Notes: generated by a model from the sequence alone, not told the origin. DNA of 64,000 nucleotides from Lysinibacillus sp. B2A1 (GCA_002973635.1 CP027224.1:4598501-4662500), one strand, 5' to 3'; shown: positions 9,054 to 19,548, counted from the first letter of the stretch. Numbers and translations are program-made.

Positions 9054-9614
9054 ATGGCTTTGTCAGAGGAACTTTACACACAAAAAGAGGCGATGCTTTA
9101 TAGTCAAAGAATTGCGCAATTATCAAAAGCCTTATGGAAAGCGGTTGAAAAGGATTGGCAACAATGGATTAAACCATACGATTTAAACATCAATGAGCAT
9201 CATATTTTATGGATTTCGTATCATCTAAAAGGCGCTTCGATTTCCGATGTAGCAAAATTTGGCGTGATGCATGTTTCCACAGCATTTAACTTCTCAAAAA
9301 AATTAGAAGAACGTGGATTCCTGAAGTTTTCAAAGCGTGATGACGACAAACGTAATACGTATGTTGAACTAACTGAAGCAGGCACAGAACTAATTGTTGA
9401 AATGAATAGCAATTATCATAATACGTATCATTCTGTCCTCGAAGGTTCATTAGCTTTAAAAGACTTATATGGCCGCTTCCCAGAATTTTTAGATGTTATG
9501 GCTGTAATCCGCAATATTTATGGGGAGGACTTCATTGACATTTTTGAGCGCTCCTTTCAACACTTCCGTGATTCCTTTGACAAGCTAGAAGAACGTTCAA
9601 CTGTAAAAGGATAA
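9054..9614 (+). CDS. hpr: MarR-family regulator Hpr (ScoC)
   Basis: The 186-aa protein contains a winged-helix domain near residues 45-120 with [20 protein letters not shown] and [20 protein letters not shown], segments almost identical to those known from B. subtilis Hpr. Hpr represses protease production and other transition-state functions. A GTG at 9051 precedes the ATG at 9054; the ATG is preferred although the ribosome site is weak (AGTAGG). An extended -10 promoter lies upstream and a strong terminator follows at 9738. Its location between yhaH and prsA fits the B. subtilis order. Confidence 0.93.
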   Translation: MALSEELYTQKEAMLYSQRIAQLSKALWKAVEKDWQQWIKPYDLNINEHHILWISYHLKGASISDVAKFGVMHVSTAFNFSKKLEERGFLKFSKRDDDKRNTYVELTEAGTELIVEMNSNYHNTYHSVLEGSLALKDLYGRFPEFLDVMAVIRNIYGEDFIDIFERSFQHFRDSFDKLEERSTVKG

Positions 9615-9737
9615 AGTGAAACTTATTTGTAGGAATTGCTTCTTCTCCTACTGATTATAAGTCAATCAATTGAGGATAAACGTTCGTAAATCGCAATCTG
9701 GGGTATGCGCCTTACGATACGTTAAAACATCATGTTA

Positions 9738-9782
9738 AAGGAGGTATTTCAGAAAATGTTTCTGAGATACCTCCTTTTTCTT
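9738..9782 (+). terminator. Terminator after hpr
   Basis: GGAGGTATTTCAGAAA pairs with TTTCTGAGATACCTCC and is followed by TTTTT. Confidence 0.9.
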
Positions 9783-9844
9783 GCATTCTAACATAAATCA
9801 ATTTACATTAAATAGGACCCTTCCAATTATGGAGTTGATAAAGC

Positions 9845-10390
9845 ATGCACTGTTGGAAAATATTAAATCTTGAACATCACTACGGTACAACGCGTATTAT
9901 AATAATGTCTGTATTTGTGTTTTTAACCGTTTTTTCTCTATCTTATGTAACATTTAATTTATTTAATGATGAACACTATACTGATCATTTATTTTGGTTA
10001 TTTGTCATTGCAGTATTTGCCCTTTATCCAATTCATAAATGCTTACACTTTCTAGCATTGTATGATCTACGGGAGCATTTAACATTACGTGTGCGTTCGC
10101 AATTCTATGTAATTCCTGTTCTACATATGCGCATACGTGAGCCATTATCAAAAAGTCGTTATATTATGGCATTACTTACACCATTTTTCGTGCTTAATAC
10201 AGCCATATTAATAGGTACACTTTTATTACCTGCCTACACACATTACGGCACATTGCTATTAGCTTATCATTGTAGTTTATGTTTAATTGATATCCTATAT
10301 GTAAAATACTTATTGAATTCACCTAGGGACTCCCAAATTGAAGAAACACCAAAGGGCTATGAAATTTTAGTACCGCCTACTATTCATTAA
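9845..10390 (+). CDS. DUF3267-type membrane protein
   Basis: The 181-aa protein has about four hydrophobic segments, near residues 18-38, 48-68, 103-125 and 132-150. Its HKCLHFL motif near residues 63-69 resembles the His pair of the DUF3267 membrane zincin-like family, although the classic HExxH glutamate is absent. No biochemical role can be stated. It sits between hpr and a 61-aa membrane protein, in a place where related genomes carry small membrane genes. Assignment to DUF3267 is by recollection of the pattern and should be treated as probable. Confidence 0.65.
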   Translation: MHCWKILNLEHHYGTTRIIIMSVFVFLTVFSLSYVTFNLFNDEHYTDHLFWLFVIAVFALYPIHKCLHFLALYDLREHLTLRVRSQFYVIPVLHMRIREPLSKSRYIMALLTPFFVLNTAILIGTLLLPAYTHYGTLLLAYHCSLCLIDILYVKYLLNSPRDSQIEETPKGYEILVPPTIH

Positions 10391-10460
10391 AATGCTTGTA
10401 CTTGTGTTTTATTGACGTTTTTTGTTATGCTATTACTATTGAAAGAGGGGAGGAATAGAC

Positions 10461-10646
10461 TTGCTATTAATGATCGTGGTTCTATTCTCGGTATTCTATT
10501 TATTTCAAATAAACCGCATGACATATGCACTGTGCATGCGACGTGAAATTCCCGAAGAAAATCAGCCAAAAATATTCCGAACTATAAATATACTTATTAC
10601 AATATTACTTGTCTCATTTTATATTGAAATTTTATATGCAGTATAG
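10461..10646 (+). CDS. Small two-helix membrane protein, TTG start
   Basis: The 61-aa product has two hydrophobic segments (about residues 1-18 and 40-60) joined by a polar loop containing RREIPEENQPK. The start is TTG at 10461, preceded by a strong GAGGGGAGG ribosome site at 8 bases, which supports real translation. No family is recognised with confidence. It could act as a small membrane partner of the preceding protein. Confidence 0.6.
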   Translation: MLLMIVVLFSVFYLFQINRMTYALCMRREIPEENQPKIFRTINILITILLVSFYIEILYAV

Positions 10647-10656
10647 TTAAAAAAGT

Positions 10657-10752
10657 GCATCCGCGCCCGTTCGCACGCAACGAGGGAAGTGTATCAACTC
10701 TTGCTGATCGATTCTTGTTTTGAATGTGACCTCAAGCGTGCGACGCGAATGC
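10657..10752. other. G+C-rich long inverted repeat (possible structured RNA)
   Basis: GCATCCGCG...CGCACGC at the left (10657-10678) can pair with GCGTGCG...CGCGAATGC at the right (10736-10752), enclosing about 60 bases. It is more G+C rich than its surroundings and codes for nothing visible. It lies between a small membrane gene and the yjcZ-like gene. Confidence 0.4.
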
Positions 10753-10763
10753 CTTTCATTGTT

Positions 10764-10796
10764 AAGAAAAGCTAAGGATATTATACCCTTAGCTTT
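10764..10796 (-). terminator. Hairpin after the YjcZ-like gene
   Basis: AAAAGCTAAGG pairs with CCTTAGCTTTT around a short A/T loop. It lies just past the stop of the minus-strand tiny gene and could serve either strand. Confidence 0.55.
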
Positions 10797-10811
10797 TCGA
10801 CATTTTATTAA

Positions 10812-10919
10812 TTAGTATAGGAACGCTGCACCAACGATAATTAATAAAATAAATAGCACAACTAATAAAGCAAAGCCTGAGCCGTAGCCGCCACCGCCGC
10901 CATATCCTCCGTTGCCCAT
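10812..10919 (-). CDS. YjcZ-family tiny glycine-rich membrane protein
   Basis: A 35-aa open frame encodes a glycine/tyrosine-rich N-terminus (GGYGGGGGYGSGFALL) followed by one hydrophobic helix ending in AAFLY. This is the pattern of the YjcZ family of tiny transmembrane proteins common in spore-forming bacilli. The ATG at 10919 is preceded by a GGGGGTGAAGTT ribosome site. The specific function is unknown; several relatives are linked to sporulation. Confidence 0.88.
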   Translation of the reverse strand: MGNGGYGGGGGYGSGFALLVVLFILLIIVGAAFLY

Positions 10920-11064
10920 AACTTCACCCCCTTTCTTTTCTATATCCTATGCGCTTCAAAAATGGAAATATAGGCTATACTCAAGGGGGGAACCATTTTG
11001 TTTTTAAAACGTTTATGTTATAGTAAAAAATGGACGAAAACCATGTTAGGAGAGAATATCCACA

Positions 11065-12027
11065 ATGAAAAAGACCGTATTATCTTTAACATTAGCCGCC
11101 TCTGTTTTAGCGCTTGGAGCTTGTAGCGGAGGGGACAGTAAAACAATTGCAACATCAAAAGTCGGTGATATTTCAGTAGCTGACTTTAATGAACAAGCGA
11201 AAACTTTAGCAGGTTCTTTTGTACTTCAACAAATGGCGACTGAAAAAGTATTAAGTGAAAAATACAAGGTAACAGATAAAGAATTTAAAGAAGCTTATGA
11301 CAATTATGCAGCGCAATTCGGTGATGGCTTTGAAGAAGCACTTGCTAAAAATGGCTTTACAAAAGAAGGCTTTAAAGATTCTTTACGCATTGAACTTCTT
11401 CAAGATAAAGCTGTAAAGGATACATTTGATACAAAAAAATATTATGAACAAATGAAAACAGAGCTAAATGCTCGCCATATTTTAGTAGCAGATGAAAACA
11501 CAGCTAAAGAAGTGATTGAAAAAATTAAGGGTGGCGCTAAATTTGAGGATGTAGCCAAAGAATTCTCAACTGATACAGGCTCTGCACAAAAAGGGGGCGA
11601 ACTTGGTTGGTTCTCTGTTGGTTCAATGGTTCCTGAATTTAGTGATGCTGCTTATGCGTTACCAGTAAATACACTTAGTGAGCCTGTAAAATCTGCATTT
11701 GGCTACCATATTATCGAAGTAACGGACAAGCGTGATGTAAAAGATATTGGCTCCTTTAAAGATGAAGAGAAGAAAATTAGTGAAACTATGCTTGAAAACT
11801 TGAAAAAATCAGGTGAAATTCAAACAGTTGCTAAAGATGTTGTTGCAAAATTAGTGAAAGAGGCTGATTTTAAAACATCTGATAAATCTTTACAGGAAGC
11901 ATTAAAGACCTTGAGCATAACAAGTGAGGAAGAAGCTAAAGCGGCTGAGGAAGAAGCTAAGGCAGCTGAAGAAGCAGCTAAAGACAAAGAAGAGAAAGCT
12001 GAAGATACTGAAAAAGAATCTAAATAG
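11065..12027 (+). CDS. prsA: Foldase lipoprotein PrsA
   Basis: The 320-aa protein begins with a lipoprotein signal whose lipobox is LGAC (Cys about residue 20), so it is anchored outside the cell membrane. The middle, about residues 135-225, is a parvulin-type PpiC peptidyl-prolyl isomerase domain with ARHILVADENTAKEV and GGELGWFSVGSMVPEF. The C-terminus is a charged Glu/Lys/Ala tail with EEAKAAEEEAK repeats. PrsA helps exported proteins fold after translocation. The neighbouring hpr and yhaM match B. subtilis. Confidence 0.96.
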   Translation: MKKTVLSLTLAASVLALGACSGGDSKTIATSKVGDISVADFNEQAKTLAGSFVLQQMATEKVLSEKYKVTDKEFKEAYDNYAAQFGDGFEEALAKNGFTKEGFKDSLRIELLQDKAVKDTFDTKKYYEQMKTELNARHILVADENTAKEVIEKIKGGAKFEDVAKEFSTDTGSAQKGGELGWFSVGSMVPEFSDAAYALPVNTLSEPVKSAFGYHIIEVTDKRDVKDIGSFKDEEKKISETMLENLKKSGEIQTVAKDVVAKLVKEADFKTSDKSLQEALKTLSITSEEEAKAAEEEAKAAEEAAKDKEEKAEDTEKESK

Positions 12028-12044
12028 TGATTATCTTACTCTAC

Positions 12045-12082
12045 AAAAAAGGGTTACGCTTGTATCAGCGTAACCCTTTTTT
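12045..12082. terminator. Bidirectional terminator between prsA and yhaM
   Basis: AAAAAAGGGTTACGC pairs with GCGTAACCCTTTTTT. It separates convergent genes and has T-runs on both strands. Confidence 0.93.
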
Positions 12083-12087
12083 CATTA

Positions 12088-13023
12088 CTATATAGTCGGC
12101 TTATAAAACGATCGATTATCAAGTGGGAATAATCTCTCTGTAAATTCACCAGGAGTTGTTTTACCAAGTGCTCGTGTTAGCATGTTCATCTTTGCATCAA
12201 TATTGTCAATATAATGCAAAATTTCAGCTTCCTGAAGCATTGGCTTTTTAGGGCTTCCCCATTCCTCCTTGCCATGATGGGATAATACCATATGCTGCAA
12301 AAGCATAACCTCTTCTCCCTCAATTTCTAGTTCACTAGCAATCTTAGCAATCTCATTTACCATAATCGTAATATGACCTAGTAAATTCCCTTCAACTGTA
12401 TACATTGTTGCGACAGGGCCAGAAAGCTCCACTACCTTACCAATATCATGCAAAATAATGCCAGCAAACAATAAGTCACGATTTAATGTAGGATATAAAT
12501 CAGCAATGGCTTTGCCAAGTTTCAACATGGATACCATATGATCAAGTAATCCTGAGGCATAATCATGATGATTTTTTGTCGCTGCTGGAAATACTAAAAT
12601 AGCATCCTGATGTTTTTTAATAGCTGCACGTGTAATTCTTGAAATATGAGGATTTTTAATTTCAAAGAAATATTGTGTTAATTCTTCATATAATTGTTCT
12701 TTAGGCGTAGCAGAAGAAGGAACTAAATCATGGATTGCAATTCCCTCCTCTGGTTTAGCTACGCGAATGGATTTTATTCGTAATTGATTTTTTCCACGAT
12801 AGTCATGTATTTCACCACCGACACGCACAATAGCCTCGGCATGATACATTTTTTCATGATCTTCATTTGTATCCCACAGCTTTGCCTCAATATCTCCACT
12901 TTTATCTTGTAATAACAACGACATAAAGGGCTTTCCAACCGTTGTAACACCTTTTGTCGCTTGTTTAATTAATAAAAATTGATCAACTGCTTCTCCAACC
13001 TGGAGCGTCGTTATTCCTTTCAT
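12088..13023 (-). CDS. yhaM: 3'-5' exoribonuclease YhaM
   Basis: The 311-aa protein has an N-terminal OB-fold nucleic-acid-binding part (about residues 10-100) and a C-terminal HD domain with [19 protein letters not shown] and LSHHG metal-site motifs. YhaM degrades RNA from the 3' end and can also act on single-stranded DNA in B. subtilis. Its ATG overlaps the stop of yhaN in an ATGA arrangement, so the two are translationally coupled in the yhaO-yhaN-yhaM operon. Confidence 0.95.
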   Translation of the reverse strand: MKGITTLQVGEAVDQFLLIKQATKGVTTVGKPFMSLLLQDKSGDIEAKLWDTNEDHEKMYHAEAIVRVGGEIHDYRGKNQLRIKSIRVAKPEEGIAIHDLVPSSATPKEQLYEELTQYFFEIKNPHISRITRAAIKKHQDAILVFPAATKNHHDYASGLLDHMVSMLKLGKAIADLYPTLNRDLLFAGIILHDIGKVVELSGPVATMYTVEGNLLGHITIMVNEIAKIASELEIEGEEVMLLQHMVLSHHGKEEWGSPKKPMLQEAEILHYIDNIDAKMNMLTRALGKTTPGEFTERLFPLDNRSFYKPTI

Positions 13024-15911
13024 GTTGACGCCACTCCCCTTTCATTTGCTAATGCGCTTATATCGACAATTTGATCTTTGCGCCAATATTTGAGCATCGT
13101 GTCATGACAAGTAAAATATAAAACTTGGCGTTCATATCCTACTTCTTTCATTAATTGTACCATTTTGTCTGTTCGGATTCGATCAAAATGGACAAAAGGA
13201 TCATCCATAATAAATGGAAATGGTGCAGAAGTTGAAAGTGTTTTTGCTAGTGCCATACGTAGTGAAATATAGGCTTGCTCCTTCGTCGCCTGTGATAGTT
13301 CGGCCATATGATAATGTAAGCCGCTAGCAGCATCCTGAGCAACAAAATAGCCAGCATCATTAATGAATAGCTTTGTATAACGTTCACCTGTTAATAAACA
13401 AAAGATAGCATTAACCTCTGTTAAAACATAGGGTAGTTTTTCTTCTCTTAAGCTAAATAATGTTTCATGAATAGCATTAGACAATGCCCTTTTTGTTGCC
13501 CATTGCCCTATCAGCTGTTGCAGTATGGATTTCTCTTGCTCAAAGTGCTGAAGCAATTGACCATACTTCTCGTCATTTAGTAGTTGCTCCTTTTGGACAT
13601 GTAGTGTAGCACGTTGCTCTAAGCAATGATCGATAGCTAACTGACTCGCTTCCTGTTCCGTTTCCAAATTATTTAAACGTTCACTGAGCTGGCTGTCATG
13701 CATCATTGACTCATCGTTCGGTATATCCAATGAAGCAAGTTGACTTTTTATTGTAAGAAGTTCAGCTTTGAATTTCTGCTGTTGTTCAAATTGTTCATGT
13801 ATCTCGTAGTACTCCTTATCAAATTGAACATTTGCAGCACTAAATAATTGAGCAATTTGCGATTCAACGTTTTCTATATGAGACTGTATCCCTTGGATAT
13901 TAATAGTAAGGTTAGTCAATTGCTCTTTTGTATGCTGAGTCATTTTTTGCTCTTGCTGTATAGTAAGGAATGTAGTACGCAAATGCATAAAAATTTCTTG
14001 TTCACTGTACTCCGCCTTCAGAACTTGTTGTAGCTGTTCATATAGCTCATGCTTTTCCACCTGTATCGTTTGTAAAAGGTTACTCGTACTCTTTCTTTTT
14101 GCCTCTAGCTCTTGGGCTCCCCGTATTCGCATAAAAAGCTCTGGTAACAATGTTCTCGCTATATTCCCCTCTAAATGAAAATGCCCTAAAAATTGTTGTA
14201 AGGATTGAGTTGCTTCCTCACTCACCCTTTCAGCCTGTTGTATTTTATATTCTAGCTGCACATATTGACGTTCTTTTTCTTGCTGCTGTTCATGGATCTG
14301 CAACAAACGCTCCTCTTGCCTTTGTTTTTTCAGCAGAATCGCCTGAGCAATATTTTCCTCCTGCTCTAATTCGCGAATAAGTTGATTAGGCTGTTCTGAT
14401 GCTTTATTTTCATCCCTCGAAAACTTCAAATATAAAATAAGGAATAAAACGATAGCTGCTCCTAAAACAATGACAGCCATATTTTTCCCAAAAACACCAT
14501 ATATAATTGAACATATACTTATAGCTAATAAAATCCATATTAAAGCACTGGATTGCTTCTGCTTTGAACGCTGTGACCTTACATGACGTAATTGCTCAAG
14601 CTTTCGTTTACGTTGCGGCCACTGTGCTAAAATATGTTCTTCTTCCGCTGTTAATGCCTCTTGTTGAAGACGCTGCTTATGCTGGGCAATTGAATCTAGC
14701 TCGATGTGTATTTGCTCTAGGGAACGTAAATGAAATTTTAACTCTTCCTCCGCTTTTTCCAGCAAACTTAGTTGTCGTTGAAATTGCTCCTCTTGTTGCA
14801 ATGAGACCGTCTCCCCAAGGAGCTTCAGCTGTGCTTCATTTTCCTGTACACCTAATAATCGAAACTGTGCTTCTATTTCTTGCTCTAATAAATACAAATC
14901 ATCCATTAAGTTTTGTTCTTTTACAATTAACTGATTCCACGTTGCTTCCTTATTCAAAAGTCGAGACATTTCATGAATAGCTTGCTCGTCTATTGTTAAT
15001 GACAGTTTGCGTTGTAGTTCTTGGGCCTGCTCTTTTTGCTGCTGCAATTGCAATGTTTCGTGCATTAGCCGATCCTTTAATTGCTCATAGCGTCTTATTC
15101 CTTCTGGTGGAAACTGCACATGCTCATAAATCTTTAATGTTTGCTCCAGAGCCTTCTGCTGTTTCATTAAGGGCATTGCCTGTTTAAGAATATTGAGCTG
15201 CTGCCAATTCTGTTGCTGTAATTTTTGCTGCTTATACAAGTCTTCAAGTTTTTGGTCAAGCTGCTTTAATTGCAGCAATTTGTCCTCAAAGCTTTGAATA
15301 TTGCTCTGCTCCTGTTTAATAGTGCGCTCAAGCTGTTTTAAATGCTCTAACTTTTGATTAATAATAGGTATCTTGCCTGACTTTTTAAAAAGATCACCAG
15401 CCTCTTTTTCCACTTTCCTTTCAATAGTAGACAATTGTTGAACGCCTGTTGTCCCAGAGGCAATCAACAAATGTGTCAGCTCCTCCTCAGACATTTTCTC
15501 AATGCCCTGTAGCTCATGTATAGAGAAGGAGAAAATTGACTCAAAGGAAGCCCTAGAATAGCCATAAAGCAGTTTTGCTAATAGCTCGTCCTGTCCAACT
15601 GTACCATCTTCAAGATAAATCGTGACATCTCCAGCTGCCCTTCCTTTAACACGCTCTATGGTACATTGTCCGTATATTGGATGCCAAATTGTAAGCTGAC
15701 CGCCAAATCTAGTTGATGTTTTGGGTTCATATTTGCGTTGTGTTTGCTGCTTTGTAGGAAAACCAAAGAGCAATTGTAAAATAAACTGTTGAATCGTTGT
15801 TTTTCCTGCCTCATTCATGCCATAAAAAATAGTAATATCATCAGATAAAGAGATTGTGATATTGTCATGCTTCCCAAAACCATAAATTTGGATTTTTCGT
15901 ATTGTCAGCAT
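13020..15911 (-). CDS. yhaN: SMC/SbcC-like AAA+ ATPase YhaN
   Basis: The 963-aa protein starts with [18 protein letters not shown] and a Walker A-like GMNEAGKTT near residue 35. It has long Gln/Glu/Lys-rich coiled coils around an internal hydrophobic segment near residues 445-485 ([18 protein letters not shown]) and ends with a Walker B region [12 protein letters not shown]. This is a Rad50/SbcC-like architecture with a membrane-spanning insertion. The frame extends upstream to 16067 inside yhaO, but the ATG at 15911 follows an AAAGGACGTGA site and gives the family length. It likely forms a nuclease complex with YhaO; the cellular role is not firmly known. Confidence 0.92.
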   Translation of the reverse strand: MLTIRKIQIYGFGKHDNITISLSDDITIFYGMNEAGKTTIQQFILQLLFGFPTKQQTQRKYEPKTSTRFGGQLTIWHPIYGQCTIERVKGRAAGDVTIYLEDGTVGQDELLAKLLYGYSRASFESIFSFSIHELQGIEKMSEEELTHLLIASGTTGVQQLSTIERKVEKEAGDLFKKSGKIPIINQKLEHLKQLERTIKQEQSNIQSFEDKLLQLKQLDQKLEDLYKQQKLQQQNWQQLNILKQAMPLMKQQKALEQTLKIYEHVQFPPEGIRRYEQLKDRLMHETLQLQQQKEQAQELQRKLSLTIDEQAIHEMSRLLNKEATWNQLIVKEQNLMDDLYLLEQEIEAQFRLLGVQENEAQLKLLGETVSLQQEEQFQRQLSLLEKAEEELKFHLRSLEQIHIELDSIAQHKQRLQQEALTAEEEHILAQWPQRKRKLEQLRHVRSQRSKQKQSSALIWILLAISICSIIYGVFGKNMAVIVLGAAIVLFLILYLKFSRDENKASEQPNQLIRELEQEENIAQAILLKKQRQEERLLQIHEQQQEKERQYVQLEYKIQQAERVSEEATQSLQQFLGHFHLEGNIARTLLPELFMRIRGAQELEAKRKSTSNLLQTIQVEKHELYEQLQQVLKAEYSEQEIFMHLRTTFLTIQQEQKMTQHTKEQLTNLTINIQGIQSHIENVESQIAQLFSAANVQFDKEYYEIHEQFEQQQKFKAELLTIKSQLASLDIPNDESMMHDSQLSERLNNLETEQEASQLAIDHCLEQRATLHVQKEQLLNDEKYGQLLQHFEQEKSILQQLIGQWATKRALSNAIHETLFSLREEKLPYVLTEVNAIFCLLTGERYTKLFINDAGYFVAQDAASGLHYHMAELSQATKEQAYISLRMALAKTLSTSAPFPFIMDDPFVHFDRIRTDKMVQLMKEVGYERQVLYFTCHDTMLKYWRKDQIVDISALANERGVAST

Positions 15912-15916
15912 GTCAT

Positions 15917-17131
15917 TCACGTCCTTTGAATTTCTTCTGCTAATAATTCCTGTGCATTGTGCATTAAGGCTTTTATATCCTGTTCTGTTAAAGGGTCGAT
16001 AAATCTTGCTCCACCTGCATGTTGATATAGGTCTTTTAGTATATCCCTCCAGGCTGAAATGTCCCATTGCTCCATTAAATTCACCACAGATTCAGTTGCA
16101 GCAGTATGTTCGTACAGCGCAGACGAATTATGCAGCACTAGCTTCTGTACCCAACACATTGGTTCCATTCCATCTTCTGCCTCCCGTATAGTTTCTAACC
16201 ATGCATCCACAGTAGCATGTTCAAATAAAGAAGAGGCTTGTTCATCAATGTTTTTTAAGTGAAGCTCCACAACGGTCGCCCCATAGGATTGTCGATTGAG
16301 AGAAAGTGCTTCCTCACATTTTTTTAAAAGTTCATTTGCATGAAAAATATTTTTGCAATCTACCTCCACAGTATTATAAACAACAGCAGATGTTGGTATA
16401 AAATCCAGTTCAACAGAGGCTTGCGATAAAGTGACATCATAGAAACCCTTGATTCCCTGTTCCTTACGATGTCGACTTTGAATATTACCTGGATACACAA
16501 TAGGTGGATTTTGATGTAGCAGCTGGCGTTTATGAATATGTCCTAAAGCCCAATAATGATAGTTTTTTTCAAGCAGTTGATCCTTTGTGAAAGGTGCGTA
16601 AACTGCATGTGTGGTATCACTAAACTCACTGCCATGGAGCATCCCAATATGAAGTACATGTTGGTCAGAGGCAATAGGATAACTCTCTATCTTTGATTCC
16701 TTTACATGTCGTTCACTATAACTAAAGCCATAGATATTCACTTGCTGCCCTCGTATATTTAGCTGAACAACACTCGTCTCCGCTGGCAATTCATAGACGT
16801 TACTTGGTAAGGCAAAGCGAGTCCAAGAACCGTTTAAGTGATCGTGATTGCCATAGCTTAAAATAACTGGGATATTATGCTGAAAGAGCTTTTCCATTGC
16901 CTCCTGGAATCGGCGCTGAGCCTGTAAGCTACGATTTTCACCATCATAGATATCACCAACTATTAGTAAAAAATCAGGTTTCTCTTGGATAGCTTTATCA
17001 ATAATTGTATTAAAAGCCTCAAAAGTACTCGTTCGAATTTTTTTAAAATGGTGTTCAGGTAAACCAAATAAGCCCTTAAACGGACTATCTAAATGTAAAT
17101 CCGCCATATGAAAAAAACGAATTGCAGACAT
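15917..17131 (-). CDS. yhaO: SbcD/Mre11-like metallophosphoesterase YhaO
   Basis: The 404-aa protein shows calcineurin-like phosphoesterase metal motifs in order: HMADLHLDSPF near residue 8, LLIVGDIYDGE near 55, YGNHDH near 93, LHGSEF near 150 and LGHIHKRQ near 198. This is the Mre11/SbcD exonuclease fold. It is first of the yhaO-yhaN-yhaM operon, and its stop lies 5 bases before the yhaN start. With YhaN it is expected to process DNA ends; that role is inferred from the family. Confidence 0.94.
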   Translation of the reverse strand: MSAIRFFHMADLHLDSPFKGLFGLPEHHFKKIRTSTFEAFNTIIDKAIQEKPDFLLIVGDIYDGENRSLQAQRRFQEAMEKLFQHNIPVILSYGNHDHLNGSWTRFALPSNVYELPAETSVVQLNIRGQQVNIYGFSYSERHVKESKIESYPIASDQHVLHIGMLHGSEFSDTTHAVYAPFTKDQLLEKNYHYWALGHIHKRQLLHQNPPIVYPGNIQSRHRKEQGIKGFYDVTLSQASVELDFIPTSAVVYNTVEVDCKNIFHANELLKKCEEALSLNRQSYGATVVELHLKNIDEQASSLFEHATVDAWLETIREAEDGMEPMCWVQKLVLHNSSALYEHTAATESVVNLMEQWDISAWRDILKDLYQHAGGARFIDPLTEQDIKALMHNAQELLAEEIQRT

Positions 17132-17417
17132 CCAATCACCTCAAGTAATAAATAATTTGAACCTTTGTAATATCATATCTACATTCTCAGTTACGAAGAA
17201 GTTTAGATAAAATAGCATCAACTCAAACCGAATATTCGTTCTATTTTATCATACTTCTCATTAGATGAGAAATTTATTCAATATATATTCCCTAATAATA
17301 TCGCCTTCAATTTTCCACAATTTTCGTAATTTATCAAAATTTCCGCTAGATTTACCGTGAAGTTTATAAATCTTCTATGTATAATAGATATATATTTAAG
17401 TAAGGGTGGGGTGTAGA

Positions 17418-17603
17418 ATGGAGAATTATCGTTTCACAGCTTTTGAAAAAACAGGGGAAACATTGTTTGATGAAACATGGTCTTTCGAAAACGATGAGAC
17501 TGCAAAAATTAACGGTCAACAGCAAATCGAAGAAAAAGGTGTTGCCGATAAAACTCATCGCCTTGTCAACTCTTCTGGTAAATTAATCCTATTCCATGTC
17601 TAA
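17418..17603 (+). CDS. yhzD: YhzD-family small protein
   Basis: This is a 61-aa acidic soluble protein beginning MENYRFTAFEKTGETLFDET. It resembles the YhzD family of short conserved Bacillus proteins and sits next to yhaO as expected. Function is unknown. An in-frame GTG at 17406 exists, but the ATG at 17418 is preceded by an AAGGGTGGGG ribosome site. A TATAAT box about 40 bases upstream could belong to its promoter. Confidence 0.75.
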   Translation: MENYRFTAFEKTGETLFDETWSFENDETAKINGQQQIEEKGVADKTHRLVNSSGKLILFHV

Positions 17604-17614
17604 AAGTGACTAGT

Positions 17615-17649
17615 AAAAGGCACGTAGTAATAATTCTACGCGCCTTTCG
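17615..17649. terminator. Bidirectional terminator between yhzD and yhaR
   Basis: AAAAGGC-CGTAG pairs with CTACG-GCCTTT around a short A/T-rich loop between two convergent genes. Confidence 0.7.
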
Positions 17650-17662
17650 CTATGGTCCCTAA

Positions 17663-18445
17663 TTATTTTCCTGAAAAAACTGGTGTTCTCTTCTCTACAA
17701 ATGCATGAATCCCCTCTAAATGATCAGCTGTTTTCCGCATAGCGGTTTGCCCCTCTGCCTCCATTGCCAACATACTTTCTAATTGTGGTAAATTTTGAGC
17801 ATGCAGTATTTTCTTAGTTGTGATCATAGATGCAATTGGAGACGCCAACATTTTTCCAACGAGTTGGTCAGCCACAGCAAAAACAGATTCTTCTGGAGCG
17901 ACGTAGTCAATTAATCTGGCTTCATGTGCTTCTGCTGCAGTTAATACTTTGCCCTCCCATATCATTTGCTTTGCCTTAACAGTGCCTACACGTTCCTTCA
18001 TAAAGAAATGGCCGCCTCCATCAGGGATAAGTCCAATGCCAATGAAATTCATCGCAAGCTTACTATTTTCACAGGCTACAACAATGTCTGCCCCTAAAGC
18101 AAGACTAAAGCCTAATCCCGCAGATGCTCCGTGAATTGCAGCAATAACAATCATCGGTAATTGATAATAGGCTTTTACAATGCGAGATAAATAAACCATT
18201 GCTTCTTCAATATTAAGCGGTTTATTTGGATCTAACATCGCTTTAATATCACCACCTGCTGAAAAGACCTTCCCTTCCCCACGAATAACAAGCACCTGTA
18301 TATCCTGTTCTTGTTGTAGTGCCTCAAAGCACTCTGCCAGCTCACGCATCATCACATCATCCATAGCATTCATAGCCTTTGGACGATTTAATGTTAATGT
18401 TGCTCGACGCTCTAATTTTTCCAAAGTAATTGTTGAAAATTCCAT
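17663..18445 (-). CDS. yhaR: Enoyl-CoA hydratase/isomerase family protein (YhaR-like)
   Basis: The 260-aa crotonase-fold protein has the oxyanion-hole segment GEGKVFSAGGDIKAM near residue 60 and the HGASAGLGFSLALGADIV segment near residue 105. One position in the second motif, usually an active-site Glu in hydratases, reads ...LIPDGGGHFFM here; this form is common in the PaaG/EchA isomerase-like group, so the exact reaction (hydratase or isomerase) is open. It starts at 18445 after GGGGGTGCAAGG. A FadR-box-like palindrome lies 18 bases before the start. Confidence 0.85.
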   Translation of the reverse strand: MEFSTITLEKLERRATLTLNRPKAMNAMDDVMMRELAECFEALQQEQDIQVLVIRGEGKVFSAGGDIKAMLDPNKPLNIEEAMVYLSRIVKAYYQLPMIVIAAIHGASAGLGFSLALGADIVVACENSKLAMNFIGIGLIPDGGGHFFMKERVGTVKAKQMIWEGKVLTAAEAHEARLIDYVAPEESVFAVADQLVGKMLASPIASMITTKKILHAQNLPQLESMLAMEAEGQTAMRKTADHLEGIHAFVEKRTPVFSGK

Positions 18446-18462
18446 CCTTGCACCCCCAAATA

Positions 18463-18476
18463 TGAATAGTCATTCA
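18463..18476. promoter_or_regulatory. Candidate FadR/TetR-type operator upstream of yhaR
   Basis: TGAATAGTCATTCA (minus strand TGAATGACTATTCA) carries TGAAT/ATTCA half-sites and matches much of the Bacillus FadR consensus TGAATGAATAnTCATTCA. It lies 18 bases upstream of a fatty-acid-type enoyl-CoA hydratase gene. The right-hand half-site is weaker. Confidence 0.4.
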
Positions 18477-18582
18477 CTATGTATTATTCTAGTTTTTTTA
18501 GAAAACTCCTTCTATGCTGCGCAAACTTGCACTTGATATGCTATATTAAAGGTCGAATATTGTTTAAAGGTGGTTAAGTATT

Positions 18583-19548
18583 GTGACACAGAAAGACTAT
18601 CGTGTATTACTTTTTTATAAATATATTGTCATTGAGGACCCTGTAGCATTTGTGGAAGAACATTTAGCACTATGTAAAGAAATTGGGCTTCTTGGTCGTA
18701 TTTTAGTAGGGCATGAAGGAATTAATGGCACAGTGTCAGGTACCATAGAGCAAACGGACGCTTATATGGAGCAGATGAAGGCTGACTCTCGTTTTAACGA
18801 TATCATGTGGAAAATAGATGAAGCGGAAGGGCATGCCTTTAAAAAGATGCATGTTCGTCCTCGTCATGAGATTGTACATCTTGGTTTAGAGAATGATATT
18901 AATCCTTTAGAAATAACAGGAGATTATTTATCACCAAAAGAGTTTATGATGCGCATGCAAGAGGACAATACCGTCATTATTGATGCGCGTAATGATTATG
19001 AGTATGATCTTGGACATTTCCGCGGGGCTATTCGTCCAGATATCGAAAACTTCCGTGATCTTCCCGCTTGGATGGAGGATCATAAAGAGAAATTTACAGG
19101 TAAGAAAATATTAACATACTGTACAGGTGGTATTCGTTGTGAAAAATTCTCAGGCTGGTTAAAGCGTGAGGGATATGGTGAAAGCGTAGCTCAATTACAT
19201 GGAGGAATTGCCACATATGCGAAAGACCCGGAGGTGAAGGGGCAGCTTTGGGATGGACAAATGTTTGTCTTTGATCGACGTCGCAGTGTACCAATTAATC
19301 AGGTTGAGCACGTGGTTATCGGACAAGATTTCTTCACGGGCGAGCCTTCAGAACGCTATACGAATTGTGCAAACCCCGAATGCCATCGATTAATGCTTTG
19401 TGAGGAAAAGCACGAAGCATTTTATATGCGTAGCTGTTCAGATGATTGCCGCCGTGCAAAGCGGAACTTCTTCGTTGAAGCGAATGGCTGGACAACGGAG
19501 CAGATTGAAGAACAAATTGCTAAAATTGCTCAAGTTCAAGCAATTTAA
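18583..19548 (+). CDS. trhO: tRNA uridine(34) hydroxylase, rhodanese-like TrhO
   Basis: The 321-aa protein has an N-terminal acylphosphatase-like domain ([10 protein letters not shown] near residue 45), a rhodanese domain around residues 130-225 with [16 protein letters not shown] and the active loop CTGGIRCEK (catalytic Cys near 180), and a C-terminal Cys-rich segment ([12 protein letters not shown]...CSDDC). This is the UPF0176/TrhO family, which makes 5-hydroxyuridine at tRNA position 34 using O2. The start is GTG at 18583 after AAAGGTGG; no ATG fits. Confidence 0.94.
   Translation: MTQKDYRVLLFYKYIVIEDPVAFVEEHLALCKEIGLLGRILVGHEGINGTVSGTIEQTDAYMEQMKADSRFNDIMWKIDEAEGHAFKKMHVRPRHEIVHLGLENDINPLEITGDYLSPKEFMMRMQEDNTVIIDARNDYEYDLGHFRGAIRPDIENFRDLPAWMEDHKEKFTGKKILTYCTGGIRCEKFSGWLKREGYGESVAQLHGGIATYAKDPEVKGQLWDGQMFVFDRRRSVPINQVEHVVIGQDFFTGEPSERYTNCANPECHRLMLCEEKHEAFYMRSCSDDCRRAKRNFFVEANGWTTEQIEEQIAKIAQVQAI

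Noticed and set aside
14150..15187. Several open frames on the plus strand opposite yhaN
   Set aside because: They are shadows of the long Gln/Glu-rich coiled-coil coding sequence on the minus strand and lack ribosome sites.
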